This document shows, piece after piece, positions 23,042 through 34,520 of a DNA stretch of 64,000 bases. The notes below the pieces were generated by a model, which saw nothing but the letters and a program-made list of their open reading frames with translations, was not told the origin of the DNA and searched no databases. The DNA comes from Ascaphus truei (taxonomy: Eukaryota > Chordata > Amphibia > Anura > Ascaphidae): positions 116,128,171-116,192,170 of the forward strand of contig CM071571.1 of the NCBI GenBank assembly GCA_036426205.1, in the 5' to 3' direction. The position numbers and the translations under genes were made by a program. Position 1 is the stretch's first letter; each line of letters opens with the position of its first letter.

Positions 23042-23594
23042 AATGTTCCAAGCTGTTCCGATCAGTCGCGCTGACGTCATCAGGTGGTTCCATGCGTGTT
23101 GACGTCATCCGCAGGTCCTTCTGCGTGGTACGCTTCATCTGCCTGAACAGGATCCCATCGGCGTGCTTCCTCTGCTCCTCCTCTGTGTGCTTGTCATCCC
23201 TCATCACGTTGTCTCGCGAGATTACGGAGTTTGTGATGATGTTATTGGGGAGGGTAATAGTTCTTCTCCTTTGCTGGAGATGCCTGTGTGCACACGCGCA
23301 GTGCATTCAAACCTTGTACGGCTGTTATACCAGGGAGAAGATAACTAAAGCTTACTACTGGATGCGGCTTCAGATCTAGATGGAATAGTGAGGAGAGGAG
23401 GAATATTAATCAGTGTGATAACTTAGTACAAAGTGCCACTATTCCCTAATAAAAGATTTAATAAAAGATTTAAAATATGGAGGATTTTTTCAACGTTACT
23501 GATCAAATAGCAACGCAGCAGCAGCAGCAAGAGTAAGATGATCACTGTGAATGAAAAATATACATACAGTCCATAAAGTAAGATGAAAACCTTA

Positions 23595-25352
23595 CTAGCG
23601 TGTATTAAGGAAACAATTAAGGGACAGGTAATCATTAAGTCCCCTTGGTGTGACAGTATCAAGAGTATATGTCCAAAAGGCTTCTCTTTGAAGCAACAAT
23701 GTATCTCTCTCTGAACCTGGTGTAAATGAGACCACTGATTCTATTCCCATAATCTTTAAAGACGCCACTGTATGTTTATGATCTGTGCAGTGTGTGATCA
23801 AAACTGTCTCTTCTTTTTTGTTATTAATTTTACTGCGATGTTCTATGTACCTTGTCTTTAACATGCGACTTGTTTTTCCTACATAAAGTAGTCCACAAGG
23901 ACATTTAATGACATAGATGATATTAGTTGAAGTACACGTAATCCTACTGTGGATTTTATATTTTCGACCACTTCGTGGATGATTAAATGTATCTCCTGTA
24001 GTGAGACTATTGCAAACAGAACATCCAAAACATTTAAAACATCCCGGTTTCTGGACGCTCAGAAAATGTGGTGCTGTAAAGTATTTTTCATCATTAGCTT
24101 TGATAAGTATGTTTTTAAGATTCTGACCCCTCTGATAAGCGAACCGTGGAGACTCCTTACAGAGCGGACCTATCAATGCATCAGCCTGAAGAATTTTCCA
24201 ATGTTTAATAATGGTGTTTTTAATTTGCTTACTTGCAGTTGTGTACCTACTGACTATATTAATCCTTTCTGTGCTTGTATCTGGCTTCATTGCTTGTACC
24301 TCTTTACTTAAAGCTTTATCAATCTCAGCAGGTTTACGTCCACGTGAGATAAACCTCTGTTTGATATCTGTTAACGTCTCTTTAAGCTTCTCAGGCCTAC
24401 TAACGATTTTAGTGGCCCTTACTTTTTGAGAAAATGGCAACATTGCCTTGAGGGGTTCCGGATGGAAACTTGAAGCATGTAGCGTAGCGTTACGATCTGT
24501 TGGTTTACGACAAAGGACTGTATTAAGACTGTGCCCATCATTCGTGATGAGTACATCTAAGAAAGATATCTGAGTGGGACTCCAGTTGTTACTAAAACGA
24601 ACTGGAGTCGGGAGTCTGTCCAAATATGTAAAAAATTCTATTAGTTGTTCATTCGTACCGTCCCAGATAAAAAACAGATCATCTATGTAACGACAGTAAA
24701 AGATCATTTGGTCATAGTAAGCAGTATTATAGATGTATTTAGTTTCAAAATCCGCCATGTAAAGATTTGCATACGAGGGGGTGACATTGCTGCCCATGGC
24801 AGTTCCCATAATTTGCAGATAAAAATTCTTCTCATATTTAAAATAATTTTTATGCAAGATGAAATGCAATAGCAGAAGAATAAAGCCTATGGGTGGCCGT
24901 GTATGATGTTCTTTTTCAAGCGCATCTCTTACTGTACTTATACCTTCATCATGGGGGATAATTGTGTACAGGCTGGTCACATCCATAGTGACCAGCAGGA
25001 TGTTTTTGTCCTTAATTTGAAGTGCTCTCACTTTATTGAGAAAATCATAAGTGTCCTTTATATGCGATTTACTCTTAAGCACTAGTGGTTGTAAATACTG
25101 ATCCACAAAGATAGCCAAAGGCTGATTGATAGAGCAAGTTGCTGAGATTATAGGTCTTCCTGGGGGGTTGTGGAGGCTCTTATGGATTTTTGGCAATAAA
25201 TATAAAACAGGACGTCTCGGATTGACCATTGTCAGGTAATCTAATTCCGATTCTGAGATCCATGTATTGTCAAATCCCATATTAAGAATCTCCACAATCT
25301 CTCTTTGAAAAGAAAGAGTCGGATCCCTATCCAACAAAGTGTACAGTAGCAA
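23595..25352 (-). CDS. PLE reverse transcriptase with GIY-YIG endonuclease (P2), uninterrupted 585 codons
   Basis: It would copy element RNA at nicked DNA in the nucleus. RT motifs in order: LPKIHKSLHNPPGRPI, TMDVTSLYTIIPHDEG, GTAMGSNVTPSYANLYMADF, YIDDLFFIWDG (catalytic D-D, about residue 225) and ISFLDVLI. A thumb (QIKNTIIKHWKILQADA), a Cys-rich knuckle (CFKCFGCSVC) and the GIY-YIG domain from about residue 475 (IIYVIKCPCGLLYVGKTSR, with R and EH downstream) follow. It ends LNTR at 23595. The frame opens at a TTG. The natural N-terminus (QPVLQNYANYKAEALRQLGD, 25453-25360) is present in a different frame, so a 1-nt shift near 25355 and a 5' truncation at about 25408 mean the gene is not complete. 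It is the best-preserved coding sequence in the window. Confidence 0.88.
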   Translation of the reverse strand: MLLYTLLDRDPTLSFQREIVEILNMGFDNTWISESELDYLTMVNPRRPVLYLLPKIHKSLHNPPGRPIISATCSINQPLAIFVDQYLQPLVLKSKSHIKDTYDFLNKVRALQIKDKNILLVTMDVTSLYTIIPHDEGISTVRDALEKEHHTRPPIGFILLLLHFILHKNYFKYEKNFYLQIMGTAMGSNVTPSYANLYMADFETKYIYNTAYYDQMIFYCRYIDDLFFIWDGTNEQLIEFFTYLDRLPTPVRFSNNWSPTQISFLDVLITNDGHSLNTVLCRKPTDRNATLHASSFHPEPLKAMLPFSQKVRATKIVSRPEKLKETLTDIKQRFISRGRKPAEIDKALSKEVQAMKPDTSTERINIVSRYTTASKQIKNTIIKHWKILQADALIGPLCKESPRFAYQRGQNLKNILIKANDEKYFTAPHFLSVQKPGCFKCFGCSVCNSLTTGDTFNHPRSGRKYKIHSRITCTSTNIIYVIKCPCGLLYVGKTSRMLKTRYIEHRSKINNKKEETVLITHCTDHKHTVASLKIMGIESVVSFTPGSERDTLLLQREAFWTYTLDTVTPRGLNDYLSLNCFLNTR

Positions 25353-25412
25353 TTTGTATCCCCCAGTTGTCTAAGGGCCTCAGCTTTATAGTTTGCATAG
25401 TTTTGCAGCACA

Positions 25413-26039
25413 GGCTGATGCATTGATAGGTCCGCTCTGTAAGGAGTCTCCACGGTTCGCTTATCAGAGGGGTCAGAATCTTAAAGACATACTTATCAAA
25501 GCTAATCTTATCAGAGGGGTCAGAATCTTAAAGACATACTTATCAAAGCTAATGATGAAAAATACTTTACAGCACCACATTTTCTGAGCGTCCAGAAACC
25601 GGGATGTTTTAAATATTTTGGATGTTCTATATGCAATAGTCTCACTACAGGAGATACATTTAATCATCTACGAAGTGGTTGAAAATATAAAATCCACAGT
25701 AAGATTACGTGTACTTCAACTAATATCATTTATGTCATTAAATGTCCTTGTGGACTACTTTATGTAGGAAAAACAAGTCGCATGTTAAAGACAAGGTACA
25801 TAGAACATCGCAGTAAAATTAATAACAAAAAAGAAGAGAAAGTTTTGATCACACACTGCACAGATCATAAACATACAGTGGCGTCTTTAAAGATTATGGG
25901 AATAGAATCAGTGGTCTCAGAGAGAGATACAATGTTGCTTCAAAGAGAAGCTTTTTGGACATATACTCTTGATACTGTCACACCAAGGGGACTTAATGAT
26001 TACCTGTCCCTTAATTGTTTCCTTAATACATGCTACTAA
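25413..26039 (+). pseudogene. 5'-truncated inverted PLE RT/GIY-YIG copy (P2 right arm)
   Basis: Starts within the thumb (QADALIGPLCKESPRFAYQRG). A 47-bp duplication breaks the frame, which resumes with GIY-YIG residues (MLKTRYIEHRSKINNKK) and ends at 26039 with LNTCY. A few residues (the FTPGS segment of the left copy) are missing at about 25920. Confidence 0.85.
25460..25553 (+). repeat. 47-bp tandem duplication
   Basis: cttatcagaggggtcagaatc... occurs at 25460-25506 and 25507-25553, shifting the RT-thumb frame of the right arm. Confidence 0.9.
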
Positions 26040-26928
26040 GGTTTTCATCTTACTTTATGGACTGTATGTATATTTTTCATTCACAGTGATCATCTTACTC
26101 TTGCTGCTGCTGCGTTGCTATTTGATCAGTAACTATGAAAAAATCCTCCATATTTTAATCTTTATTAAATCTTTTATTAGGGTATAGTGGAACTTTGTAC
26201 TAAGTTATCACACTGATTAATATTCCTCCTCTCCTCACAATTCCATCTAGATCTGAAGCCGCATCTGAAGCCGTCAGCTTTAGTTATCTTCTGCCTGGGA
26301 TAACAGCCGTACAAGGTTTGAATGCACTGCGCGTGTGCACACCGGCATCCCCAGCAAAGGAGAAGAACTATTACCCTCCCCAATGACATCATCACAAACT
26401 CCGTAATCTCGCGAGACAACGTGATGAGGGATGACAAGCACACAGAGGAGGAGCAGAGGAAGCACGCCGATGGGATCCTGAGCCTGTTCAGGCAGATGAA
26501 GCGTACCACACAGAAGGACCTGCGGATGACGTCAACACTCATGGAACCACCTGATGACGTCAGCGCGACTGATCGGAACAGCTTGGAACATTGGGACCAG
26601 GATGTGCTTTATCACGTGACAATTGGGGGGCAATTATCTGTAGGTATAATTGTTTTCACATGGGTTTCTTTCCTTATATATACTGTGCTGTGTAGTAGTC
26701 AATGCAAGCCAGTCACTTGAAAAAGTCCCCTAGGAGGGATGAAACGTCGTGTTTATGGGCTGAAATAAATTGTTTTTTCTTACAAAATCTGAAGTTGCCC
26801 TGGATCTCTCTTTTTTTCCCCTCTACATTGGATGTCCCAGGCATATATCCCTGAACCAGGAGCACCGGTAGTATCATTTATTTTTCATTGGTGTGCAGCT
26901 TTACATGTTACTTTGCTATATAAATAAA

Positions 26929-26970
26929 GACATACATACATATGTATGTATGTATGTATGTATGTATGCA
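26929..26970. repeat. Tetranucleotide microsatellite (TACA/TATG)
   Basis: catacatacatatgtatgtatg directly after the LINE-tail target-site copy; the usual 3' repeat of this LINE family (compare 51149-51176). Confidence 0.85.
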
Positions 26971-27771
26971 GAAGTTTGCCACCTTCAATCAGGTATAAAG
27001 TTCAGTGTGGCCCCGGAGTCGCTCACACATACACACAGATAGTAATACCTTACTGTGATTCTGTAGCCCTTTGCTTTACAGCAATAGTTTTTTCTTAGTG
27101 GTGAAATAATAAGTGCAATTAGCGCTTGTGTGAACAATATACAGTGATATACAAACAATAAATAAACCAAAACCTGTGATACAGAGTATGATGAAGATAG
27201 TCCTTTAGCTGCCTGAAAGGTTAATCTGGTATCTTCCAACCAGATGAGAAGTCTGTGTGGAGTAACCTCCTATGGCGCTGAGGATGGAATGGAAGTCGAG
27301 TTTTGTGCAAAAGTTCTCTTCTTGTGCTGGGAACCTCAGAGAGGAAGACAAAGAGATACAAAAAACACCGCAATAGTGTATTACCCTATGGACATTTGAT
27401 AGTGTATAAAGAGCATTTATTAATTAAAACAATTGATATTACAATTATGAAAAAATATTGTTAAAACAGTTGATCAATCTACTGATGAGTTAAATGAAAA
27501 GAAAACTTCCAAGCGCTTGTGCTTAAGGAAGCTATATTGCTCCGCCGTGGTAAAACTGAAATCCTACTCACCGAAACATGAAGTAGGAACATGTAATGGT
27601 TCGGGGTCTTTAACTCAGAAATCACCGCTCGCCGTGGGGTGCAGACGTCTGTTTGTGTGGGGGATCTCCTGCAATCCTCGTGGTCTCGTTGCGATAGAGT
27701 GTATTTCGATCGTCTCCTCCGCTGACGTCACCGCCGGATGGCACTGCTACGGTGTACCTGGACGGCCAAAA

Positions 27772-27824
27772 CCTTCCTACGCGTTTCGAAAACTCCAATT
27801 GATGGGTTTCTTCGTCAGGGATGG
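27772..27824 (-). ncRNA. Hammerhead ribozyme, P6 left arm
   Basis: On the minus strand: CTGACGA (27818-27812), stem II GAAACCC...GGAGTTTTC, GAAA, stem III AC/GT around GC, and a GTA triplet. Stem I pairs CCATCC with GGAAGG (5 of 6). Predicted cut between 27778 and 27777. It matches hammerheads described in PLE pseudo-LTRs. Confidence 0.75.
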
Positions 27825-28220
27825 TTGCTACATGGAATATCTCCTTTTTAAACCCCAGATAGTTCAATTATGATGATTGATGTGATTGTTTCTTGGGAAC
27901 ACCCTAATGGAAGTCCTGTATTTCTGTATACATTTGAATGAATGGCTTTACAACATTTACAACATTCACAGTTTTGGATTACATAAAGCAATTACAAGCA
28001 ATTATATAAAGCTTTGGATTACACAAAGCTATAACAGTAAGCAATAGTGGATGCTTTGGATTACATAAAGCTATAACAGTAAGTGATAGTGGATGAATCT
28101 AATACTAAACATAATGATATAACAACAAGATGATATTACAACAAAATATATTGTATCTACTTAATGCATATTGCTTCTATCCAGACTTTGTACACCGGGA
28201 CACATAGTCCCATGTAGCAA

Positions 28221-28272
28221 CCATCCCTGACGAAGAAACCCATCAATTGGAGTTTCGAAATGCGTAGGAAGG
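28221..28272 (+). ncRNA. Hammerhead ribozyme, P6 right arm
   Basis: CTGACGA 28227-28233; stem II GAAAC/GTTTC extended by CC/GG; GAAA 28257-28260; stem III A-T and T.G around GC; GTA at 28264-28266. Stem I CCATCC/GGAAGG. The C-to-T change in stem III (ATGCGTA against ACGCGTA) may weaken it. Confidence 0.72.
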
Positions 28273-28810
28273 TTTTTGGCCGTCAAGGGACACCGTAGCA
28301 GTGCCATCCAGGCGGTGACGTCAGCGGAGGAGACAATCGAAATACACTCTGTCGGCAACGAGACCACGAGGATTGCAGGAGATCCCCCCGCACAAACAGA
28401 CGTCTGCACCCCACGGCGAGCAGTGATTTCTGGAGTTAAAGACCCCGAACCATTGTACATGTCCTACTCATGTTCGGTGAGTAGGATTTCAGTTTTACCA
28501 CGGCGGAGAAATATAGCTTCCTTAAGCACAAGCGCTTGGAAGTTTTCTTTTCATTTAACTCATCAGTAGATTGATCAACTGTTTTAATAATATTTTTTCA
28601 TAATGGTAATATCAATTGTTTTAATTAATAAATGCTCTTTATAAACTATCAAATGTCCATAGGATAATACACTATTGCGGTGTTTTTTGTATCTCTTTGT
28701 CTTCCTCTCTGAGCTTCCCAGCACAAGAAGAGAACTTTTGCACAAAACTCGACTTCCATTCTGTCCTCAGCGCCATAGGAGGTTACTCCACACAGACAAT
28801 AGTTTTTCTT

Positions 28811-29524
28811 GTTTTAAGTTTTGCCTGTAGACTTTGTTTTTAAGCCGTCACTCACTCACCTCGGGGGGTGACAAATCAAGAGTTTAAAGGAAACATCTTA
28901 TGAATGGTTTAGAAAAGAAATAGAACCGTGCACAATCAAATTGTGATACAATATTAATTCTTCTGGTGAAAAGTGAATAAAATAAATTGTCCAGCTTTCA
29001 TCAAATAGAAATATATAGAAATAATTTTAAACTTCCCTACTATCTAACTCAAGGAGAAAAAAATACAAGAAAGAAAAACCTACAATGCAAAGGAAAAAGA
29101 AAAAATAGAAAAGGGACAAAACAGACGGTAATCTAATACCGTTTTCACAAAATCTGGGGAAAGTTACGAAAGTAACTTGTATGAAAATGTTGCACTTGTC
29201 TATTTTCTCACATTCCCGAGCAATGCAAACTACAGTACTACATTACAAAAATGGCATGATAAATGCAAAATTGAAAAAAAACCGGTTAAAAAAACTTTGT
29301 GCAAAAAAAAATTGAAGATATTTTTAAATCTTGAAGAAAATAATTTTTAGATCATAAAGAGGTTCATGTTTTTCCACAGTTTTCTAAATGTGTACGCTGT
29401 AATAAATGTCAACGACATTTCTCAGGGAAATCTGTCTCTTGATTTTCCTCTTTCACTTTTTAGTATCCTGCGTAAATGACTTCAATGCTGCACAATACTA
29501 TTTATTTTTAGTTTTTTTTTTGAA

Positions 29525-29567
<43 letters not shown>

Positions 29568-29759
29568 CTTCTGTTACTGCTGTAACTATTTATTCCCATG
29601 ACAATCTTGATTCCATGCCAAATCCTTATTTAGAATTCAACTGTGATGGATATGTGTGTAACATACATTTCCCAGATCTTCCTGCCATTGTTCTATTTTA
29701 GGATCTCTGCAGTCATCGTGAAATTATTTCACACCTCCTACAATATGTTTTTTGATGTA
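28811..29759. other. AT-rich, no gene; (TA)n at 29527-29563
   Basis: A-rich low-complexity sequence with a pure TA microsatellite. No coding frame or recognised repeat. Confidence 0.5.
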
Positions 29760-31080
29760 TGTATGTACAGTACATCTTCATTTATGCAGCGCAACAGCTG
29801 TACTCAGCGATTTACAAGATAAACAATACAGTACAATGAATTATAATACAATAAGTGCAACGTACAAGATCAGATAACAGGAAAGGAAATCCCTTCCCCA
29901 GTGAGCTTACAATCTAAGTGTTATGTTGGGTAACTTACAGAGGTAGCAGGTGAGGAAATAAGTGCAGGAGATGGCTGTGTGTCCACAATGGCTGGAAGGA
30001 GCGACTGTAGGTGTGGGACAGTAGCCATGAGTCTAGGCTATTGAAATGCTTCATTTAAGAGGTGAGTTGAAGGTTTGTCTAAAAAGTGGGGAGAGAAGTT
30101 GCTTGGCATATACTGAGTGTGAGGGAGTTCTCCAGGTAAAAGCAGTGACGGAAAAAGGTTTAGAGTGAGAGAAAGGAGTAGTGGTGAAAGTGTTAAAATA
30201 AGATAGTTATGAGTAGAGCGCAGGAGTTGAGCAGAATGAGCGATCAAAGCTGATATGTATGGAGGAGCAGATGGTTGGAGACACTTGAAGGTAAGGAGAA
30301 GGTAAGGAGAAGAAGTTAATACAGGTGATCCAAAACTTGATGGCAAATCAGGAGAGAGCTTTAAGGAGAAGATGAAAACGGATGGACTGTAAGCAGTATG
30401 TTTCAAAATTGAAAACAAGAGACAATAACGGCATGCATTAAAGTTTAACAGTAGCTTGACAGAGGAAAGGACGGATCTTGGCAATAATATGTAGGATGAA
30501 ACTACACATTTTAGCCATGCCATCCATGGATATGGAAAGGCAGTAATCAAATGTTACTCCTAGACAACATACTTTGGCAACAGTATAGATGATAGTACAA
30601 TTTACTATGATGGAAAAGAAGGATATTAGGCCAGGTTTAGACATATTAATGTCAGTTTTAGACATATTAAGTTTACGATTGCCGAGCACCATCCACGAGA
30701 ATGTAGCTAGGAGGTGATCAGAGACTTGAAAGTGGATTACAGGTGTGACGGTTGGGGTGGATAGATATACTGTATCTGTATATCCTTTGCATAAATATGA
30801 TAACTAAGGCCAAAAGTGTTGATAAGATCACAAAGTGATAGTGAAAAGGAGAGAGCGAAAAGTCCCAGAACAAAGCCCTGAGGTACATCAACAGACATCA
30901 ACAGAATACAAAGACATGTTAGCAACAGAGACTGAAAATGTGCAATGAGAGAGATATGATGAGAACCAGGATAGAGCTTTGTTGTGGATACTGAGGGAGT
31001 TTAGAATATGAAGGAGAAGAGGGTTATTAACAGCATTGAAGACAGCAGAGATCAAGCAGGATTAATAGGATAAATGCCGA
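29760..31080 (-). mobile_element. CR1/L2-like LINE fragment, ORF2 3' part
   Basis: Minus-strand remnants in order: FSSYLSHCTFSVSVAN-like, VPQGFVLGLFALSFSL, FGLSYHIYAKDIQIQYI (the RT YADD box, mutated to YAKD), KVCCLGVTFDYCLS and, near 30.1-30.4 kb, APPYISALIAHSAQLL. The tail at 29.76-29.93 kb (gcttacaatctaagtg, tttacaagataaac) matches that at 47.9 kb. Several frameshifts; dead. Confidence 0.75.
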
Positions 31081-31752
31081 TGGCATTTTGCTTCATATAG
31101 ATAGACCATTGGCTACTTTAGTGAGCATAATCTCAGTTAACGATTATACCTTGTCACTGTATTCTGTAAACAATGGGGACAAAATCAACATCAAATATTG
31201 TCTTTTTTTTTATTATATCTGTTCTCTTTTGATAAAAAAAAATAGGCATTAACTAAATCGGCCATAAGGTGTTATGAAATGTTTATTATGTTTATCAGAG
31301 GCCATCCTTATCAAACAAGTTTGCTTCATACTTCTTACTTCTTATGTTAGAAAAATGTACCATTTTCTGCACATATTTCCTAAGCCATCCTAATATTATT
31401 TCATATACCCTTAATACATAAAGGTTTAATTTTAATGATAATCTCAGGTTACTTCATTCAGTGAACTATTTAACATTTGTTAAATATAATATATCTACTT
31501 TTTTGTTATTATATCTATTGATATATTTTGACTGAAACACTTTAAGCATTAACAAAATGGTCCGTAAGGGTTTTTTTTAAAATTAGTTTGCTATCACATA
31601 AAATTACATCTTTATCAAATTGCGCGGTTCATATTTCTTATGTTAGAAAGATCAATAGCTTTCTTCATGCTTACTGTACCCTTACTAAACCATCAGGTTT
31701 AAGTACTGTAGGTTACCCAGAATGAGTTCCGCAGTTGATCAGTTTAAAGATC
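31081..31752. other. AT-rich, no gene seen
   Basis: Two similar segments (about 31.20-31.40 and 31.49-31.66 kb: aagtttgcttcatacttctt / tgcgcggttcatatttctt, both following a gcattaac word) hint at an old tandem duplication. Nothing else. Confidence 0.4.
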
Positions 31753-32937
31753 TGTGTATCCCTACAGTATATAGCCTGGGTCCCCCCCTGGTCCCCCGTC
31801 TGCCCCCTACCTCTAGCTGCAGCTGTGTCTGGCAGCAGAGGCTGGGGGAGAGCGTGGGGTGGTTTCTGCAGGCGACCCAATCGCCGGAGGTTATCGGCTG
31901 CTCCCCTTGCAGGGCGCCCCCATCTTGGTCACGATCGCGCATGCGGTGTAGACGCGCGAGGCGGCCATCAGAGAGTAGATCCGCAGGGGACTACAACCTT
32001 TAAGATGAACTAGGACAATGGACCACATGGGCTGCAGCAGCAAATAGTGCACCAGATTCGCCTTTTCAGATATACAGATACTATTTGCGCACTTGGAGCG
32101 CGCCAGTTGGAGCTGGGACATCAGAGCGGTAGGGTATATATGTGCAGGGTTTCAGGGTGCAGGGTGGCCCCTGCACTAGCCCAGAAACCCCCGTTAGACC
32201 CCAGCAAGGTGCTGACTCCCACATAACTTGTGGATGCGATAGGGACTTGCCCCTTAGACAGAGACATTGCCCCGCTTAGCACCATCAGTTCAGGTATACA
32301 GCCAGGATGCGGCTGCGGACTGGCGCTTTGGTGGTCTGAGATGAGACCATCATCTTTGAGAGAGACTGTAATGGTGGGACACTCCCGTCGGACACCACCC
32401 AACGCGGAGGTGGACTCGTCGCTGACCGCGGGTGACCATACGGCCTTTGTCTAGCTCTGTTTTACCAGGTGCCAGAGCACCCGGCAGGCACAACAAGTGC
32501 ACCAACTGTACACACGCTAGTGGGGCAGTGCTGCCTACACACAGGTGGGAATTGCTACTGTGGACACAAGGGTGGTTGCGTGCCCAAGGGCCCCTCGGGA
32601 CTTTGGGGGACTATCTATCCAGGTGTGGACATGGTGTGGACATGCTGCAGAGAACGGACGTGCATGGCCTAGTTGATGGAGTTGTACATTGTGATTGTTT
32701 TATTGCATACAGTAAAACTGTTACTCTTTGCAGTGTGTGTTTTATTGCATGGGATCCTGTAACAGGGTTATCCCACATAGTAGGATCCCATACAGGTGGA
32801 GGCACTGTCACCAGATGGATCAAACACACCCCAGGCTACCAGCAGCGGAGGCTCGACCCTCCTGTGAGCCACAGGTAACGCACCACACGCACGGTAGCCA
32901 CCATATCTCCCAGGGGGTGGTGGAGAGTGCGCTACAC
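31753..32937 (+). mobile_element. LTR-like block 2, homologous to 16.5-18.3 kb
   Basis: Starts TGTGTATCCC and ends ...GCGCTACAC. An internal CCATACA-gg-TGGAGGCACTG at about 32788-32807 parallels block 1, and the next about 140 bp (accccaggct...gcggaggctcgac...cctgtgagcc) is shared. Both blocks stop at the same point, which suggests solo LTRs or a fixed truncation. Confidence 0.5.
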
Positions 32938-33800
32938 CTGTATTGTACATTCTCGTTCTTGGGTAGGGCTGGAAAAGACAGGTTTGGCAGTCCAACAAAG
33001 TATAAAACAATATTTGAAAAGCTGGTGCAGTCTACCAGAGATCACTTTATGTCTTTGCATATTATAATAAACTAGTTTCATAAGAGACATCTCCTATAAT
33101 ATGTATACAAAATAACTGTTTCAGTTCTCTATAAAAAATGTTGTGTTTGAATAGTACAGATACTCGATGTGCAATATTATTAATATTGGCAATACAATTT
33201 CATATCCACATAGTGGGAAGAGACTTACAATCAATGGCAATATGAAAGGAATTATCACCTTGGTTGCACGGTACTGTATATAACTTTTTCTGTTCTATAA
33301 AATGTGGACAAAAAAGATAATCAATTTTGTTAACATAGGAAAATTATTTTTCTATCTGGACTGTCTTCTGTCATTGTAAATTAGATAAAAAAGGTGCAAT
33401 GCATTTCATGGAGAGAAAAAGCTTCTGCAAATACTTCAGTATATTTCCATAGATCAGTTATGAATGCCAATTGTGGGAATAAGGTATCAACATCCTTCTC
33501 TGTCATGAACAAAAATATACAGCTATATGCCATTTGGACACTTTCTGGGTTTAAATAAGACTTTTACTCCGCTATGTTAGAATTTAGCCCACCTTATTTA
33601 CCCTGCAGCTGGGGGAAACATACCACAGCTATCCCAGTTGCGGGAAAAGCCAAAGCAGGCAGTCCATAGGCAAATAGGGAGCTGCTGCCCCCTGCCCTGT
33701 AGCCCCAGGAAAATAAAAACGTTCCTGTGACTCTGTGGAAAGTAATTCAGCTACATCTGTTCAATATGGGGTACAACTGAACCCAGCAATGTACAGACCT
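32938..33800. other. No gene seen
   Basis: AT-rich to 33.55 kb, then unclassified repeat-like sequence. No coding frame. Confidence 0.4.
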
Positions 33801-34520
33801 GCTCTCACCCACGCTTCACTGCCACCTCTTTCCCGGCTAATGGTGTTAACCCATCTAATTTAATACTGACCAACCTTAAAACTCACATCGCAAAAGAAGC
33901 ATCCCAATAGCCTACACTCATGGCTACTGTCCACACGCACAGTCACTCATACCAACAACTGCCATCTACAGCACTTATTCTGTCAAATGCTGTCTGTAAG
34001 TCTCCGAACATACCACTTACACTGTAAGCTCTCCGGGCCAGGGATTTCCTTTCCTATTGTCTGACTTTGCTGCGCTTATTATTATAATTATTTGTACTGT
34101 ATTGTCTTTGTGAAGCGCTGAGTGCACTGTCAGTTCTACTGTAGTGCCGACGAGTAATCTAAAACAAATCTGGGGCAATCACCAACAAGACCCAGGTACA
34201 TCCTGGGTACATCCTGGGTACATGCTGGGTACATGCTTCAACATTTCAGTGACATTTTTACAGAACGACTAATGGCCCATCGGATTAACAGCAGGGGTCC
34301 CTGGCAGTCCCATTCAAACTGAATGGACTGCCAGGGACCCCTGCTGTGTTATTCCGATAGGCCATTTGTCTCTGCAGAAATGTCACTGAAATGTTTGCAG
34401 CATGTACCCAGCATGTACCTGGATCTTGTTGGTGATAGCCCCAGATTTTCCAAGGCAAGTATAAGGCAAGTTTTAGAATACTCGTTGGCGCACCTGTATA
34501 TAAATAAAGATATACCTACA
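33801..34520 (+). mobile_element. LINE 3' tail interrupted by a MITE
   Basis: 33.87-34.14 kb carries the CR1/L2-like 3' end (cttacactgtaagctctccgggccagg ... gtgaagcgctgagtgcactg). The tail resumes after the MITE as tataaataaagata at 34498. Confidence 0.65.
34139..34496. mobile_element. Foldback MITE, copy 1, TA-flanked
   Basis: 358 bp, palindromic about 34319 (cattcaaactgaatgg). Ends CTGTAGTGCCGACGAGTAAT / ...CGTTGGCGCACCTG are inverted copies; TA at 34137-34138 and 34497-34498. A second copy lies at 40650-40995. Confidence 0.8.

Larger units (their letters stand above)
22071..26914 (-). mobile_element. Composite Penelope-like element P2 (inverted dimer) with 14-bp target-site duplication
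   Basis: Flanked by gctatataaataaa at 22057-22070 and 26915-26928, i.e. inserted in the LINE tail. The left, longer copy (25408 down to 22071, minus) carries the RT/GIY-YIG ORF and a 3' region. The right copy (25413-26914, plus) is 5'-truncated and repeats the thumb, GIY-YIG and 3' region in opposite orientation. Both ends share agatccagggcaactt...gggactttttcaag. In the left copy the 3' region occurs twice (22294-22733 and 23041-23470), separated by an N gap and a short LINE/SINE-like tail. Confidence 0.8.
27097..28796. mobile_element. Palindromic PLE insertion P6 with two hammerhead ribozymes
   Basis: Arms of about 600 bp (27240-27870 and 28190-28795) are inverted copies; the spacer is about 300 bp with a 42-bp tandem repeat near 28014-28097. 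A probable duplication (caatagtttttctt, one T more on the left) lies at 27082-27096 and 28797-28810. Each arm has a hammerhead with intact core letters. No coding sequence. The frames here merely read across the arms. Confidence 0.7.

Noticed and set aside
26530..26590. CTGATGACGTCAGCGCGACTG as a hammerhead in P2
   Set aside because: Has CTGATGA and a possible stem II but GAAC in place of GAAA, no NUH triplet in place, and no complementary stem I.
26720..26760. P2 terminal fold (cttgaaaaagtccc...gggatgaaacgtcgtg) as an active hammerhead
   Set aside because: The stem II and GAAAC layout is hammerhead-like, but the CTGATGA box is gone and the position after the triplet is G. At most a relic.
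27478..27510. ctactgatgagttaaatgaaaag as a hammerhead
   Set aside because: No stem II closing on GAAA and no stem I partner; chance match to the core.
32432..32878. 148-codon plus-strand frame
   Set aside because: Lies across an LTR-like block, Cys/His-rich without a regular pattern, not conserved in the homologous block.
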